From positions 1 through 64,000 of the forward strand of contig FOSY01000014.1 of assembly GCA_900114405.1 (NCBI GenBank): a stretch of 64,000 nucleotides of DNA, read 5' to 3'. Source of the DNA: Lachnospiraceae bacterium KH1T2. Lineage in GTDB: Bacteria > Bacillota > Clostridia > Lachnospirales > Lachnospiraceae. The notes under the pieces are model-generated. The model ran no database searches. It was not told where the DNA came from and saw nothing but the letters and a program-made list of their open reading frames with translations. Shown here piece by piece: positions 7,361-15,549 of this stretch. Numbering within the stretch: position 1 is the first letter of the stretch; the number at the start of each line of letters is the position of its first letter. Both the position numbers and the translations under genes were made by a program.

Positions 7361-8500
7361 ATGGCATATATTATTTCAGATGAAGCACAGGATTTACTTA
7401 ATGACCTTAAAAAGTTTTGCGATCAGGAAGTTGTCGAGCAGGCAAAAGAATTTGATAAGAGTGGAGAATTTCCTAAAGAAATTTATGATAAGGCAATAGA
7501 GCAGGGGTATACGACACTTGAGGTGCCGGAAGAATATGGCGGACCTGGGCTTAGCCGTGTAGATGTTGCAGCACTTATTGAACAAATGGCGTGGGCAGAT
7601 GCAGGTTTTGCTACTACTATTTCGGCTAGTGGACTTGGTACAAAGCCGGTGCTTATTGCAGGTAATGATGACCAGAAGAAGCATGTATGCGACCTTCTGC
7701 TGGGTGGGGGATTCGGAGCTTTTGCGCTGACTGAGCCCGGCGCAGGCTCTGACCCTGGTTCAGGAACAACCACAGCAGTTAAGGATGGAGACAGTTATGT
7801 TCTCAATGGGCGCAAATGCTTTATTACAAATGGTGGTGTTGCAAGCTTTTATTGTGTAACAGCATTGACTGATAAAGAAGCAGGAGCAAAGGGAATGTCT
7901 ATATTCCTTGTTGACAGAGATACACCAGGTCTTTCAGTTGGGCATGAGGAAGATAAGATGGGTATCAGACTTTCAAATACAACGGATGTTGTACTTGAAG
8001 ATGTACGAGTTCCTGCAGAAAATCTGCTTGGCAAAGAGGGCGAAGGATTTAAGATCGCTATGAAGACACTTGATCAGGCTCGTGCTTGGATGGGAGTTGT
8101 TTCAACAGGACTTGCTCAGCGTGCGATGGATGAGGCTATCGCATACACAAAGGAGCGCAAACAGTTTGGCAAACCAGTACTAAAATTCCAGGCTATGCAG
8201 TTTAAGATTGCAGATATGGCTATTAAGATTGAAGCCAGCAGACAGATGAATGCCTATGCATTGAATCTTATGGACATGGGCAAACCTCATTCTCGTGAGG
8301 CGGCAATCGCGAAATGCTTTGCTTCTGATGCTGCTATGTGGTGTACTACAGAAGCTGTACAGATGTTTGGCGGATATGGATATAGCCGTGAATATCCGGT
8401 GGAGAAACTTATGCGTGATGCAAAGATTTTCCAGATATTCGAAGGAACAAATGAAGTACAGAGAATTGTAACTGCGAATAATACAATCGGAAGATTCTAA
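7361..8500 (+). CDS. Acyl-CoA dehydrogenase (short-chain, Bcd-like)
   Basis: The 379-residue protein is a full-length acyl-CoA dehydrogenase. It has FAD/substrate segments (FALTEPGAGSDPGS, RKCFITNGG), the arginine-rich GERKQFGKP-type signature (YTKERKQFGKP) and the C-terminal QMFGGYGYSREYPVEKLMRD. Glu361 in IFEGTNEVQRI aligns with the catalytic base of butyryl-CoA dehydrogenases. It oxidises acyl-CoA or, with EtfAB, reduces enoyl-CoA (crotonyl- or acryloyl-CoA). It lies 34 bp after the LDH and 25 bp before etfB, so one Etf may serve both dehydrogenases. No crotonase, thiolase or hydroxybutyryl-CoA dehydrogenase is adjacent, so this is not the usual butyrate operon. The acyl chain is not determined by sequence alone. 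Confidence 0.9.
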   Translation: MAYIISDEAQDLLNDLKKFCDQEVVEQAKEFDKSGEFPKEIYDKAIEQGYTTLEVPEEYGGPGLSRVDVAALIEQMAWADAGFATTISASGLGTKPVLIAGNDDQKKHVCDLLLGGGFGAFALTEPGAGSDPGSGTTTAVKDGDSYVLNGRKCFITNGGVASFYCVTALTDKEAGAKGMSIFLVDRDTPGLSVGHEEDKMGIRLSNTTDVVLEDVRVPAENLLGKEGEGFKIAMKTLDQARAWMGVVSTGLAQRAMDEAIAYTKERKQFGKPVLKFQAMQFKIADMAIKIEASRQMNAYALNLMDMGKPHSREAAIAKCFASDAAMWCTTEAVQMFGGYGYSREYPVEKLMRDAKIFQIFEGTNEVQRIVTANNTIGRF

Positions 8501-8525
8501 TGAATGACATAGAACGGAGAATAGC

Positions 8526-9317
8526 ATGAATATATTGGTATGCATTAAGCAGGTACCGGATGATTCTGTTGAGGTTTCAATGGGAAAAGACGGGAAGCCG
8601 GAAATTGATGGAATCACACCTGTTGTAAATGCTTTTGATACATATGCACTTGAAATGGCGACAAGACTTAAAGAATCACTTAACGATGGTTCAGAAATAA
8701 CTGCATTATGTGTTGGTCCGGAAAGTGCAAAAAATTCATTGAAGAACTGTCTGGCAGTTGGAGCAGATCATGCATATTTAGTGAATGATGAATCAATAGA
8801 TGATATTGATTCTATAGGAATTGCCGAAGTTCTTAAAAATGCGGTTGAAAAACTTGCCGAAGAAAAAGGAAAATTTGATCTTATATTTACTGGTAAAGAA
8901 GCTACAGATGCAGCGTTAGGACAGACTGGCATTTATCTGGCAGCTAAGCTTGGAACTGCTGTGATAACAAATATCATCGATGTAAAGGTTGAAGATGGAA
9001 GTATCGAAGCAAAGCATGAGACTGAAGAGGGATACCGTGTTATTGAAGCAGCTATGCCGGCTGTCTTGACGGTAACTAAGCCGGAATATGATCCTAGATA
9101 TCCTACCATTAAGAATAAAATGGCGGCACGGCGTAAGCAAATTGATGAAATGAATATCAGTGAACTTTCTGCTTTGGATGAGATCACAGCAAAGATTAAA
9201 AAAGCAGCAGAATATGAGCCGCCGAAGAGGAGTGCCGGAATTAAGATCAAAGAAGAGTCTGATGAAGAATCTGCTTTGAAGGCAATTCAGATGATGGTAG
9301 AGGCAAAAGTACTTTGA
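8526..9317 (+). CDS. etfB: Electron transfer flavoprotein, beta subunit
   Basis: The 263-residue protein begins with the EtfB signature MNILVCIKQVPD. It contains FDTYALEMATRLKE, the conserved FTGKEATDAALGQTG segment and the AIEAAMPAVLTVT-like region (RVIEAAMPAVLTVTKPEYDPRYPT). EtfB binds the AMP or bifurcating FAD and passes electrons from flavin dehydrogenases to EtfA. It partners the EtfA encoded 11 bp downstream, and either the LDH or the acyl-CoA dehydrogenase encoded upstream. Whether it bifurcates needs structure-based residue comparison. Confidence 0.93.
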   Translation: MNILVCIKQVPDDSVEVSMGKDGKPEIDGITPVVNAFDTYALEMATRLKESLNDGSEITALCVGPESAKNSLKNCLAVGADHAYLVNDESIDDIDSIGIAEVLKNAVEKLAEEKGKFDLIFTGKEATDAALGQTGIYLAAKLGTAVITNIIDVKVEDGSIEAKHETEEGYRVIEAAMPAVLTVTKPEYDPRYPTIKNKMAARRKQIDEMNISELSALDEITAKIKKAAEYEPPKRSAGIKIKEESDEESALKAIQMMVEAKVL

Positions 9318-9328
9318 CGGAGGGCATC

Positions 9329-10327
9329 ATGAGGAAAGAAGATACGACAAATAATATTCTGGTGTATGTGGAAACAGTAGATGGTGCTCCTGTCAAGGCG
9401 GGGCTTGAGGCGCTCACACCGGCACATATACTTTCAGAAAAAAATGGTGGAGAGGTAATAGCGGCAGTTCTTGGAAAGGATATTTCAGAAGCTGCCAAAC
9501 GTATAGCAGCTTCAGGTGCAGATAGGGTAATTACCGTAGATTCAGAAGAACTGGCTGTATATAATCTTGATGCATATGCTGACATTCTGCGGCAGATAAT
9601 CGAAAAAGAAAAAGTTGATGCTGTACTGCTTGGGGGAACAGTTGATGGCAAAGACCTTGCACCTAAACTTGCAGCTGTATTGGAGACTGCAGCTGTGTCA
9701 GATGTTGCTGATATCAAGATAGAGGGAGAAAAGACCTTTTTCGTAACAACGGAATACAGCGGAGCAATTTACTGCGATGTCTCAATTGATGATGTCAGAC
9801 CTCAAATTGCAACGATACGTTCCGGAGCGTTTAAGAAACCGGAAGGCGCGTCAGATGGTAAGCTTGAGAATGAGAGCCTTAAAGTAAGTGATGATGTGGT
9901 TAAAGCAAAGGTGAAAGATACAGTTAAGGAAATCACTGAAGCAGTAAATCTCGAAGATGCAGAGATAATTGTTTCCGGTGGACGAGGAATGGGAAGCAAA
10001 GAAAATTTTGGGCTTGTTGAGCAACTGGCTAAGATTCTTGGAGGTGAAGTAGGAGCTACAAGACCTGCAATCGAAGAAGGATGGATAGCAAAGAACCATC
10101 AGGTGGGGCAATCTGGCAAGATAGTGTCACCAAAGCTCTACATTGCAGCTGGAATTTCTGGTGCAACTCAGCATCTTTCAGGAATTACAGGATCAGATTA
10201 TATTGTGGCTATCAATAAGGATGAAGATGCACCAATCTTTTCTGTTGCGAATGTGGGAATTGTCGGTGATGCGATGAAAGTTCTTCCTGTGATGATAGAT
10301 GAAATAAAGAAGATCAGGGAAGGTTGA
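9329..10327 (+). CDS. etfA: Electron transfer flavoprotein, alpha subunit
   Basis: The 332-residue EtfA has an N-terminal alpha/beta domain and the C-terminal FAD domain. The FAD-domain signatures are GGRGMGSKENFGLVEQLA, GATRPAIEEGWI, the IAAGISGATQHLSGI loop and the SDYIVAINKDEDAPIF segment. It holds the electron-transferring FAD and forms the heterodimer with EtfB. No extra N-terminal ferredoxin domain is present, unlike some LDH-linked EtfA proteins. ATG 9329 has a GGAGGG ribosome site; the TTG at 9314 overlaps the etfB stop and has none. Last gene of the operon, followed by a strong terminator. Confidence 0.93.
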   Translation: MRKEDTTNNILVYVETVDGAPVKAGLEALTPAHILSEKNGGEVIAAVLGKDISEAAKRIAASGADRVITVDSEELAVYNLDAYADILRQIIEKEKVDAVLLGGTVDGKDLAPKLAAVLETAAVSDVADIKIEGEKTFFVTTEYSGAIYCDVSIDDVRPQIATIRSGAFKKPEGASDGKLENESLKVSDDVVKAKVKDTVKEITEAVNLEDAEIIVSGGRGMGSKENFGLVEQLAKILGGEVGATRPAIEEGWIAKNHQVGQSGKIVSPKLYIAAGISGATQHLSGITGSDYIVAINKDEDAPIFSVANVGIVGDAMKVLPVMIDEIKKIREG

Positions 10328-10377
10328 TTGGATATTAAAATCTTTCACTTATTATTCAGTTATTAATTTATAAAAAT

Positions 10378-10420
10378 AAGCGGCTTTTCAATACATTATC
10401 GTATTGAAGCCGCTTTTTAA
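10378..10420 (+). terminator. Terminator of the LDH/Acd/Etf operon
   Basis: AAGCGGCTT pairs with AAGCCGCTT, extended inside by CAATAC/GTATTG with a 6-nt loop, and is followed by five T. Confidence 0.9.
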
Positions 10421-10439
10421 TTTATATGAAAATTTCTAT

Positions 10440-10530
10440 AAGTTAAAAAGTGCACTGCGCGGATAGAAAGATACTGCGGCTTCGCGCTTGCGCGGAGAAT
10501 CCGACAAAGTTGGATTCTTTGTTTTGTGCA
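10440..10530 (+). other. GC-rich hairpin cluster before the dhaK promoter
   Basis: This stretch departs from the AT-rich background, with repeated CGCG/GCGC words (CTGCGCGG, TTCGCGCTTGCGCGG) and a hairpin GAATCC (10497-10502) / GGATTC (10512-10517) followed by TTTGTTTT. It lies between the etfA terminator and the dhaK promoter, so it is probably outside both transcripts or is a small independent unit. No gene is seen in it. Confidence 0.35.
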
Positions 10531-10560
10531 AGGATAATGTTATAGATTTTTGGGTTTTTG

Positions 10561-10589
10561 TTGAAGTTATTTGGCTTATGAATTAAAAT
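10561..10589 (+). promoter_or_regulatory. Promoter of dhaKLM
   Basis: TTGAAG, a 17-bp spacer and TAAAAT lie about 90 bp before the dhaK start, leaving a ~75-nt leader. Confidence 0.65.
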
Positions 10590-10680
10590 TGATACAAGGA
10601 AATATCTAAAAAATAAAAAAATAACAGCATATTGCACAAAAAATCTATGGGGTAGTAACTGTTTAAGGAGGGTCGCTTTA

Positions 10681-11673
10681 ATGAAAAAAATTATTAATGC
10701 AGTAGATCAGGTTGAGGAACAGATGGTGGATGGAATGCTTAAGGCATATCCGCAGTATCTTAAACGTGTTGATGGTACCAATGTAATCGTTCGTGCAAAA
10801 AAGAAGACAGACAAGGTTGCTCTGATATCAGGAGGTGGTTCTGGACATGAACCTGCACATGGAGGATATGTAGGTACAGGTATGCTGGATGCTGCAGTTC
10901 CGGGAGCTGTATTTACTTCACCAACGCCGGATCAGATATATGAGGGAATTAAAGCAGTTGCAACAGATAAAGGTGTATTGATGGTTGTGAAGAACTATAC
11001 CGGTGATGTCATGAATTTTGAAATGGCAGCGGATATGGCTAGAGATGAAGGAATCAAGGTCGAAGAGGTCGTCGTAAATGATGATGTTGCGGTTGACGGA
11101 AGTCTTTATACAGTTGGAAGACGCGGTGTCGCAGGTACAGTATTTGTGCATAAGATAGCAGGTGCTAAAGCTGAGACAGGTGCATCTCTTAAGGAAGTGA
11201 AGGCAATAGCAGAAAAGGTTATAGCCAATGTGCGTTCTATGAGTATGGCTATCAGACCATGTACGGTTCCGGCGGCCGGAAAACCCGGTTTCGAGCTTGG
11301 CGATGATGAAATGGAGATTGGAATCGGCATTCATGGAGAAACTGGGACAAGAAGAGAAAAACTGCGTTCAGCGGATGAAATTGTCGATATATTATTGGAA
11401 AAGATATTAGCTGATCTTGATTATTCAAATAGCGAAGTTGCTGTAATGATCAATGGATGTGGAGCGACACCACTTATGGAGCTTTTTATTGCAAATAATC
11501 GTGTGGCTGATGTGCTGAAAGATAAAGAAATCAATGTTTATAAGACTTTTGTTGGAGAATATATGACTTCTCTTGAAATGGAAGGATTTTCTATTTCACT
11601 TTTGAAGCTTGATGATGAGCTTAAGAAATTACTTGATGAGCGTGCAGATACACCAGGCTTTAAGATTATCTGA
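10681..11673 (+). CDS. dhaK: Dihydroxyacetone kinase, DhaK subunit
   Basis: The 330-residue DhaK binds dihydroxyacetone covalently as a hemiaminal. The key histidine falls at His218 in EIGIGIHGETG, the same position as in the E. coli protein. The loop LISGGGSGHEPAHGGYVG and the FTSPTPDQIYEGIKA segment are also typical. It is one of three subunits of the PTS-type kinase that makes dihydroxyacetone phosphate from dihydroxyacetone using phosphoenolpyruvate. The start has an AAGGAGGG ribosome site, and dhaL follows after 24 bp. No glycerol dehydrogenase or dha regulator adjoins. Confidence 0.96.
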   Translation: MKKIINAVDQVEEQMVDGMLKAYPQYLKRVDGTNVIVRAKKKTDKVALISGGGSGHEPAHGGYVGTGMLDAAVPGAVFTSPTPDQIYEGIKAVATDKGVLMVVKNYTGDVMNFEMAADMARDEGIKVEEVVVNDDVAVDGSLYTVGRRGVAGTVFVHKIAGAKAETGASLKEVKAIAEKVIANVRSMSMAIRPCTVPAAGKPGFELGDDEMEIGIGIHGETGTRREKLRSADEIVDILLEKILADLDYSNSEVAVMINGCGATPLMELFIANNRVADVLKDKEINVYKTFVGEYMTSLEMEGFSISLLKLDDELKKLLDERADTPGFKII

Positions 11674-11697
11674 GAGATGAGCTAAAAGGAGAAGAAA

Positions 11698-12321
11698 ATG
11701 GCAGATACAGCGAAGGTTATAAAAATATTGAAATGTATAAGTGCTAAGATAAGAGAAAATGAGCAATTTTTGACAGACCTTGATGCAGCGATCGGAGATA
11801 GTGATCATGGAATCAACCTTGCAAGAGGTTTTAAGAAGGTAGATGAAAAGCTTCCGGAGCTTGCGGATAAGGATATTGGTACAGTTTTGAAACAAACAGG
11901 AATGGCTTTAGTGTCGACTGTAGGCGGTGCATCTGGTCCGCTTTATGGAACAGCATTTATGAAAGCTGGTGCTGCAGCAGCCGGAAAAAATGAAATTGAT
12001 ATTGATGATTTCCTGGTATTAATAGAAGAGGCAATAGGCGGGGTCAAGCTTAGAGGAAAAGCTGAAAGAGGCGAAAAAACAATGCTTGACGCAATGATAC
12101 CGGCGGCAGGAGCGATGAAAGAAGAGAGATCAAAAGGAGCTGATGTAAAGAATATACTTGAAGCCGGTGTAAGAGCAGCAAATGAAGGAGTAGAATTTAC
12201 AAAAACGATCATTGCAACAAAAGGTCGAGCAAGCTATTTGGGCGAGCGTTCGATAGGGCATCAGGACCCTGGGGCAACTTCGTTTACAATTCTACTAGAA
12301 GCGATTGAGGAGGAATTTTAA
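11698..12321 (+). CDS. dhaL: Dihydroxyacetone kinase, ADP-binding DhaL subunit
   Basis: The 207-residue all-helical DhaL carries the Mg-ADP site, with aspartates in FLTDLDAAIGDSDHGINLARG. Other signatures are TVGGASGPLYGTAFMKAG and GRASYLGERSIGHQDPGA. In the PTS-type enzyme ADP stays bound and is re-phosphorylated by DhaM. It sits in the middle of dhaKLM, with dhaM starting 1 bp after its stop. Confidence 0.96.
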   Translation: MADTAKVIKILKCISAKIRENEQFLTDLDAAIGDSDHGINLARGFKKVDEKLPELADKDIGTVLKQTGMALVSTVGGASGPLYGTAFMKAGAAAAGKNEIDIDDFLVLIEEAIGGVKLRGKAERGEKTMLDAMIPAAGAMKEERSKGADVKNILEAGVRAANEGVEFTKTIIATKGRASYLGERSIGHQDPGATSFTILLEAIEEEF

Positions 12322-12322
12322 A

Positions 12323-12703
12323 ATGGTTGGGATAGTTTTAGTTTCTCATAGCAAGAAGCTTGCGGAAGGGGTAAAGGAATTTGCAGAGCAGATGGCTCCG
12401 CATGCTAAAGTAGCGGCTGCAGGGGGATTGGACGATGGCACTTTTGGAACAAGCTTTGAGCGGATAAAGCATGGAATAGAGAGTGTTAATGAAGGCGATG
12501 GAGTTTTAGTTATAATGGATCTTGGCAGTGCTGTAATGACAACAGAGATGGTTATAGAAAGTCTGGAGGAAGTCAAGGCTGAAATGGTTGACTGTCCGTT
12601 TATAGAGGGCGCAGTAGCAGCAATAGTTGTGGCAGCTTGTGGAGAAGATCTTGAAAATGTAAAGAAAGCTGCAGAAAATTCGAAAAATACAAAAAAATTC
12701 TAA
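12323..12703 (+). CDS. dhaM: Phosphocarrier DhaM (PTS EIIA-mannose-type domain)
   Basis: The 126-residue protein is a single EIIA(Man)-like domain with the phosphorylatable His9 in VLVSHSKKLAEG and the GVLVIMDLGSAVMTTEM segment. It takes phosphate from HPr and passes it to ADP on DhaL. The extra HPr and EI-like domains of the enterobacterial DhaM are absent, which is normal in Firmicutes. ATG 12323 has a GAGGAGG ribosome site inside the end of dhaL, so the pair is coupled. Confidence 0.94.
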   Translation: MVGIVLVSHSKKLAEGVKEFAEQMAPHAKVAAAGGLDDGTFGTSFERIKHGIESVNEGDGVLVIMDLGSAVMTTEMVIESLEEVKAEMVDCPFIEGAVAAIVVAACGEDLENVKKAAENSKNTKKF

Positions 12704-12809
12704 GTATATAGTGGAGACATGATTAGCTTTATGATATTATAAGTCTAATGTTTGGGCTCCGAATGTAGGCAAATAAAAAAGTGATTTATATATTTTACAG
12801 AAAGCTTTC

Positions 12810-12840
12810 AAGGCGTGGAGCAGTGCTCTGCGCCTTTTAA
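12810..12840 (+). terminator. dhaKLM terminator
   Basis: AAGGCG...CGCCTT with the inner stem GAGCA/TGCTC and a short T run ends the dha operon. Confidence 0.8.
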
Positions 12841-12931
12841 TAATTTAATTCGGTCGGGTAATGCTGAATGATATTTGACGCACAAAACTTGCGAGTGAGC
12901 CTTGACATAAAATGATTAGGAGATGCAGAAG

Positions 12932-14155
12932 ATGGGATTAAATGATACACCTATGTCAGATAGGATACACATAGGCTTTTTTGGACGTAGGAATGCAGGG
13001 AAATCAAGTGTTGTGAATGCTGTAACGGGGCAGGAACTTGCAGTAGTTTCAGATGTAAAGGGTACGACAACGGATCCTGTATATAAGGCAATGGAGCTTT
13101 TACCACTCGGACCTGTAGTAATTATTGATACACCCGGTATTGATGATGAAGGTGAGCTGGGAGAGCTTAGAGTAAAGAAGACAAGGCAAATATTGAATAG
13201 AGCAGATATTGCAGTTTTGATATCAGATGCCTCTCTTCCGTTGGAAAAAAGCGATGAGCAGCTTATAGCCTTGTTTAAGGAAAAAGATATTCCATATATC
13301 ATTGTGAGAAATAAATCAGATTTGCTTAAGGAGCTTCCAGAGTCGAAAGAAAACGAATGCTATGTGAGTGCATTAAAAAAAGATGGTATATATGAGCTTA
13401 AAGAGAAGATAGCGCATCTTATTAAAACCAGTGATGAAGAGAAAAGAATAGTTGGAGATTTAATAAAACCTTCTGATATATGCATACTTGTTGTGCCAAT
13501 AGATACAGCAGCTCCTAAAGGAAGGATAATACTTCCTCAGCAGCAGACGATCAGAGATATTTTGGATGCTAATGCATCTGCCATTGTAGTCAAGGAAAAT
13601 GAATTAAGCAGTACGTTTAAGAAACTAAATGTCAAGCCGGCGATGGTAATAACAGACAGTCAGGTCTTTAAGCAGGTTTCAGAGGACACACCTAGAGATA
13701 TACCACTTACTTCGTTTTCAATACTTATGGCAAGGTATAAGGGTTTTCTTGACACAGCAGTTCGTGGTGCAGCTGCTTTGGATAAGCTTAAAGAGGGAGA
13801 TAAGATTTTAATATCTGAGGGCTGCACACATCATAGGCAGTGCGACGACATTGGTACGGTAAAGATTCCAAGATGGCTAAAGAATTATCTTGGTTTTGAG
13901 CCTGTTATAGAGACAACTTCCGGACGTGAATTCCCGGAAAATGTTACAGATTATTCATTAGTCATACATTGTGGAGGATGTATGCTTAATGAGCGTGAGA
14001 TGAAGTACAGGATGAAGACGGCAGCAGATCAGGGTGTCCCATTTACAAATTATGGTATATGTATTGCATATATGCAGGGAATATTGAAGAGAAGTATTGA
14101 GATGCTGCCTGATATTTCGCAGATTTGTGATCTTAAAAACAGCGATAAAAACTAA
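12932..14155 (+). CDS. hydF: [FeFe]-hydrogenase maturation GTPase HydF
   Basis: The 407-residue HydF scaffolds and delivers the 2Fe subcluster of [FeFe]-hydrogenase. The N-terminal GTPase has the P-loop GRRNAGKSS (18-26), DTPGID (G3) and RNKSD (G4). The C-terminal cluster domain has the CxH motif (Cys298 in GCTHHRQC) and HCGGC (Cys347, Cys350). ATG 12932 is preferred because AGGAG lies 9 bp upstream; ATG 12923 is directly on top of that site. HydE, HydG and the hydrogenase are not in the window. The next gene is only 30 bp away, so the two may be cotranscribed. Confidence 0.95.
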   Translation: MGLNDTPMSDRIHIGFFGRRNAGKSSVVNAVTGQELAVVSDVKGTTTDPVYKAMELLPLGPVVIIDTPGIDDEGELGELRVKKTRQILNRADIAVLISDASLPLEKSDEQLIALFKEKDIPYIIVRNKSDLLKELPESKENECYVSALKKDGIYELKEKIAHLIKTSDEEKRIVGDLIKPSDICILVVPIDTAAPKGRIILPQQQTIRDILDANASAIVVKENELSSTFKKLNVKPAMVITDSQVFKQVSEDTPRDIPLTSFSILMARYKGFLDTAVRGAAALDKLKEGDKILISEGCTHHRQCDDIGTVKIPRWLKNYLGFEPVIETTSGREFPENVTDYSLVIHCGGCMLNEREMKYRMKTAADQGVPFTNYGICIAYMQGILKRSIEMLPDISQICDLKNSDKN

Positions 14156-14185
14156 AGTCAAGCATAAATGAAGAGGATCGGTCGA

Positions 14186-15445
14186 ATGAATTCAAAGCAG
14201 GAATTTATTGATATATACGATGAAGAAAGAAGGCTTACAGGGAAGAAATACGAGAGGAAGACGAAACTTGGCAAAGGTGAATACATGCTATATGTTTTGG
14301 CTATTCTTGAAAGAGAATCTGATGGTAAGATACTTATCACACAGCGCTCATTAGATAAAAAATGGGCAGCGGGGGCATGGGAGATACCCGGTGGCGGAGT
14401 TCTTGCCGGGGAAAGTTCTGCAGAAGCTGTAAAGCGTGAAGTAAAAGAAGAAACAGGGCTTGACGTAAATTCAGATGGCGACTGTGAAAACATGGTTTAT
14501 TCATACAGAAATGATGATCCTGAAGGCGGAGATAATTACTTTATGGATATATACCATTTTATGTCTGAGTTTGATGAATCTGAAATAAGTATCGAGAAGT
14601 CGGAAGCTATTAATTATAAATTTGCCTCTATAGATGAAGTGATAGAGCTTGGAGAGAAATCGGAATTTCTTCATTTTGGCCGACTTATGGAGGCACTTGC
14701 TGCAGAAGATGCAGAAGGGATAATAAACGAGAGCATTGAAGAAAAAGAGGTTATCTTCAAAGCAGATGATCAGAATTTTGGAAAAATCGAAGTTTGTGAT
14801 GGCTATTACTATGGGGATAGAATGAGATTTCTCCTGGTTAATGATGTTCCGGAGTCAGCTGTTTATCTAGATGAGAAACTTAAAAATGAGCTTGCATTTG
14901 AATATATGGATAATTTCAACTGGATCGATAAGCTTAATTCAAGTATTGATAAAGTGCTGCTCATAGGCGGTGGCGGATTTGCTTATCCTAAGTATTTTCT
15001 TGAACATCATCCTGAGAAGAGCATGGACGTAGTAGAAATCAGTGAAAAGATAATAGAAGCATCGGAGAAATACTTTGGACTAAAGGAACTGAAGGAAAAA
15101 GCAGGAGAGAAACTTAGAGTAATAGCAGAGGATGGTTATGAATTTTTGGAAAAGCTCAATAAGTACGATGTGATCATAAATGATGCATTTATTGGGGACA
15201 GAACGAGTGATCAGAGAAAACATTCTGCAGAGCTTATAAAAAAATCATTGAATGATGGCGGCATTTATGTTGCGAATATGGTAATGCCGCTTAAGGGGGC
15301 AAAGGCAATCGCCGGAAACGAAGAAATGCGTATTTTCTCAGAAGTTTTTAAGTATACTTTACTTGTGCCGGTGGATGAAGATGCAGACCCGTATATGCAG
15401 CAGAATTGCATATTTTTTGCGTCAGATAAACCATTGGAAATGTAA
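14186..15445 (+). CDS. NUDIX hydrolase fused to a spermidine-synthase-like methyltransferase-fold domain
   Basis: The 419-residue protein joins two domains. Residues 1-180 are a NUDIX hydrolase with an intact Nudix box at 70-92 (G-x5-E-x7-REVKEETGL) and the IPGG lead-in. Residues ~185-419 look like the SpeE/Rossmann fold: a glycine-rich nucleoside loop VLLIGGGGFAYP (about 257-268), an acidic VVEIS strand end, and KYDVIINDAFIGD at the usual active-site strand. The SpeE half lacks an obvious full decarboxylated-SAM/putrescine signature, so the activity may be a related aminopropyl or methyl transfer. ATG 14186 has an AGAGGA site 8 bp upstream; ATG 14168 has none. It lies 30 bp after hydF. The fusion is unusual and its substrate is unknown. 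Confidence 0.75.
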   Translation: MNSKQEFIDIYDEERRLTGKKYERKTKLGKGEYMLYVLAILERESDGKILITQRSLDKKWAAGAWEIPGGGVLAGESSAEAVKREVKEETGLDVNSDGDCENMVYSYRNDDPEGGDNYFMDIYHFMSEFDESEISIEKSEAINYKFASIDEVIELGEKSEFLHFGRLMEALAAEDAEGIINESIEEKEVIFKADDQNFGKIEVCDGYYYGDRMRFLLVNDVPESAVYLDEKLKNELAFEYMDNFNWIDKLNSSIDKVLLIGGGGFAYPKYFLEHHPEKSMDVVEISEKIIEASEKYFGLKELKEKAGEKLRVIAEDGYEFLEKLNKYDVIINDAFIGDRTSDQRKHSAELIKKSLNDGGIYVANMVMPLKGAKAIAGNEEMRIFSEVFKYTLLVPVDEDADPYMQQNCIFFASDKPLEM

Positions 15446-15478
15446 AAAAGGATGCCGGATAAAACGAATCCGGCACCC
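15443..15478 (-). terminator. Terminator for the lacI-family gene (minus strand)
   Basis: TGCCGGAT (15453-15460) pairs with ATCCGGCA (15468-15475). Read on the minus strand it is followed by TCC and a run of six T, so it ends the regulator gene that stops at 15550. Confidence 0.7.
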
Positions 15479-15549
15479 AAGCTCCCTCCTCACAAGTTGC
15501 TTACTATATTAATCGGAAAGAATTAAAAATACTTTATACTATATACAAA

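Noticed and set aside
12867..12915. Promoter for hydF from TTGACG (12875) and TAAAAT (12907)
   Set aside because: The spacing is too long for a sigma-A promoter; no good alternative was seen.
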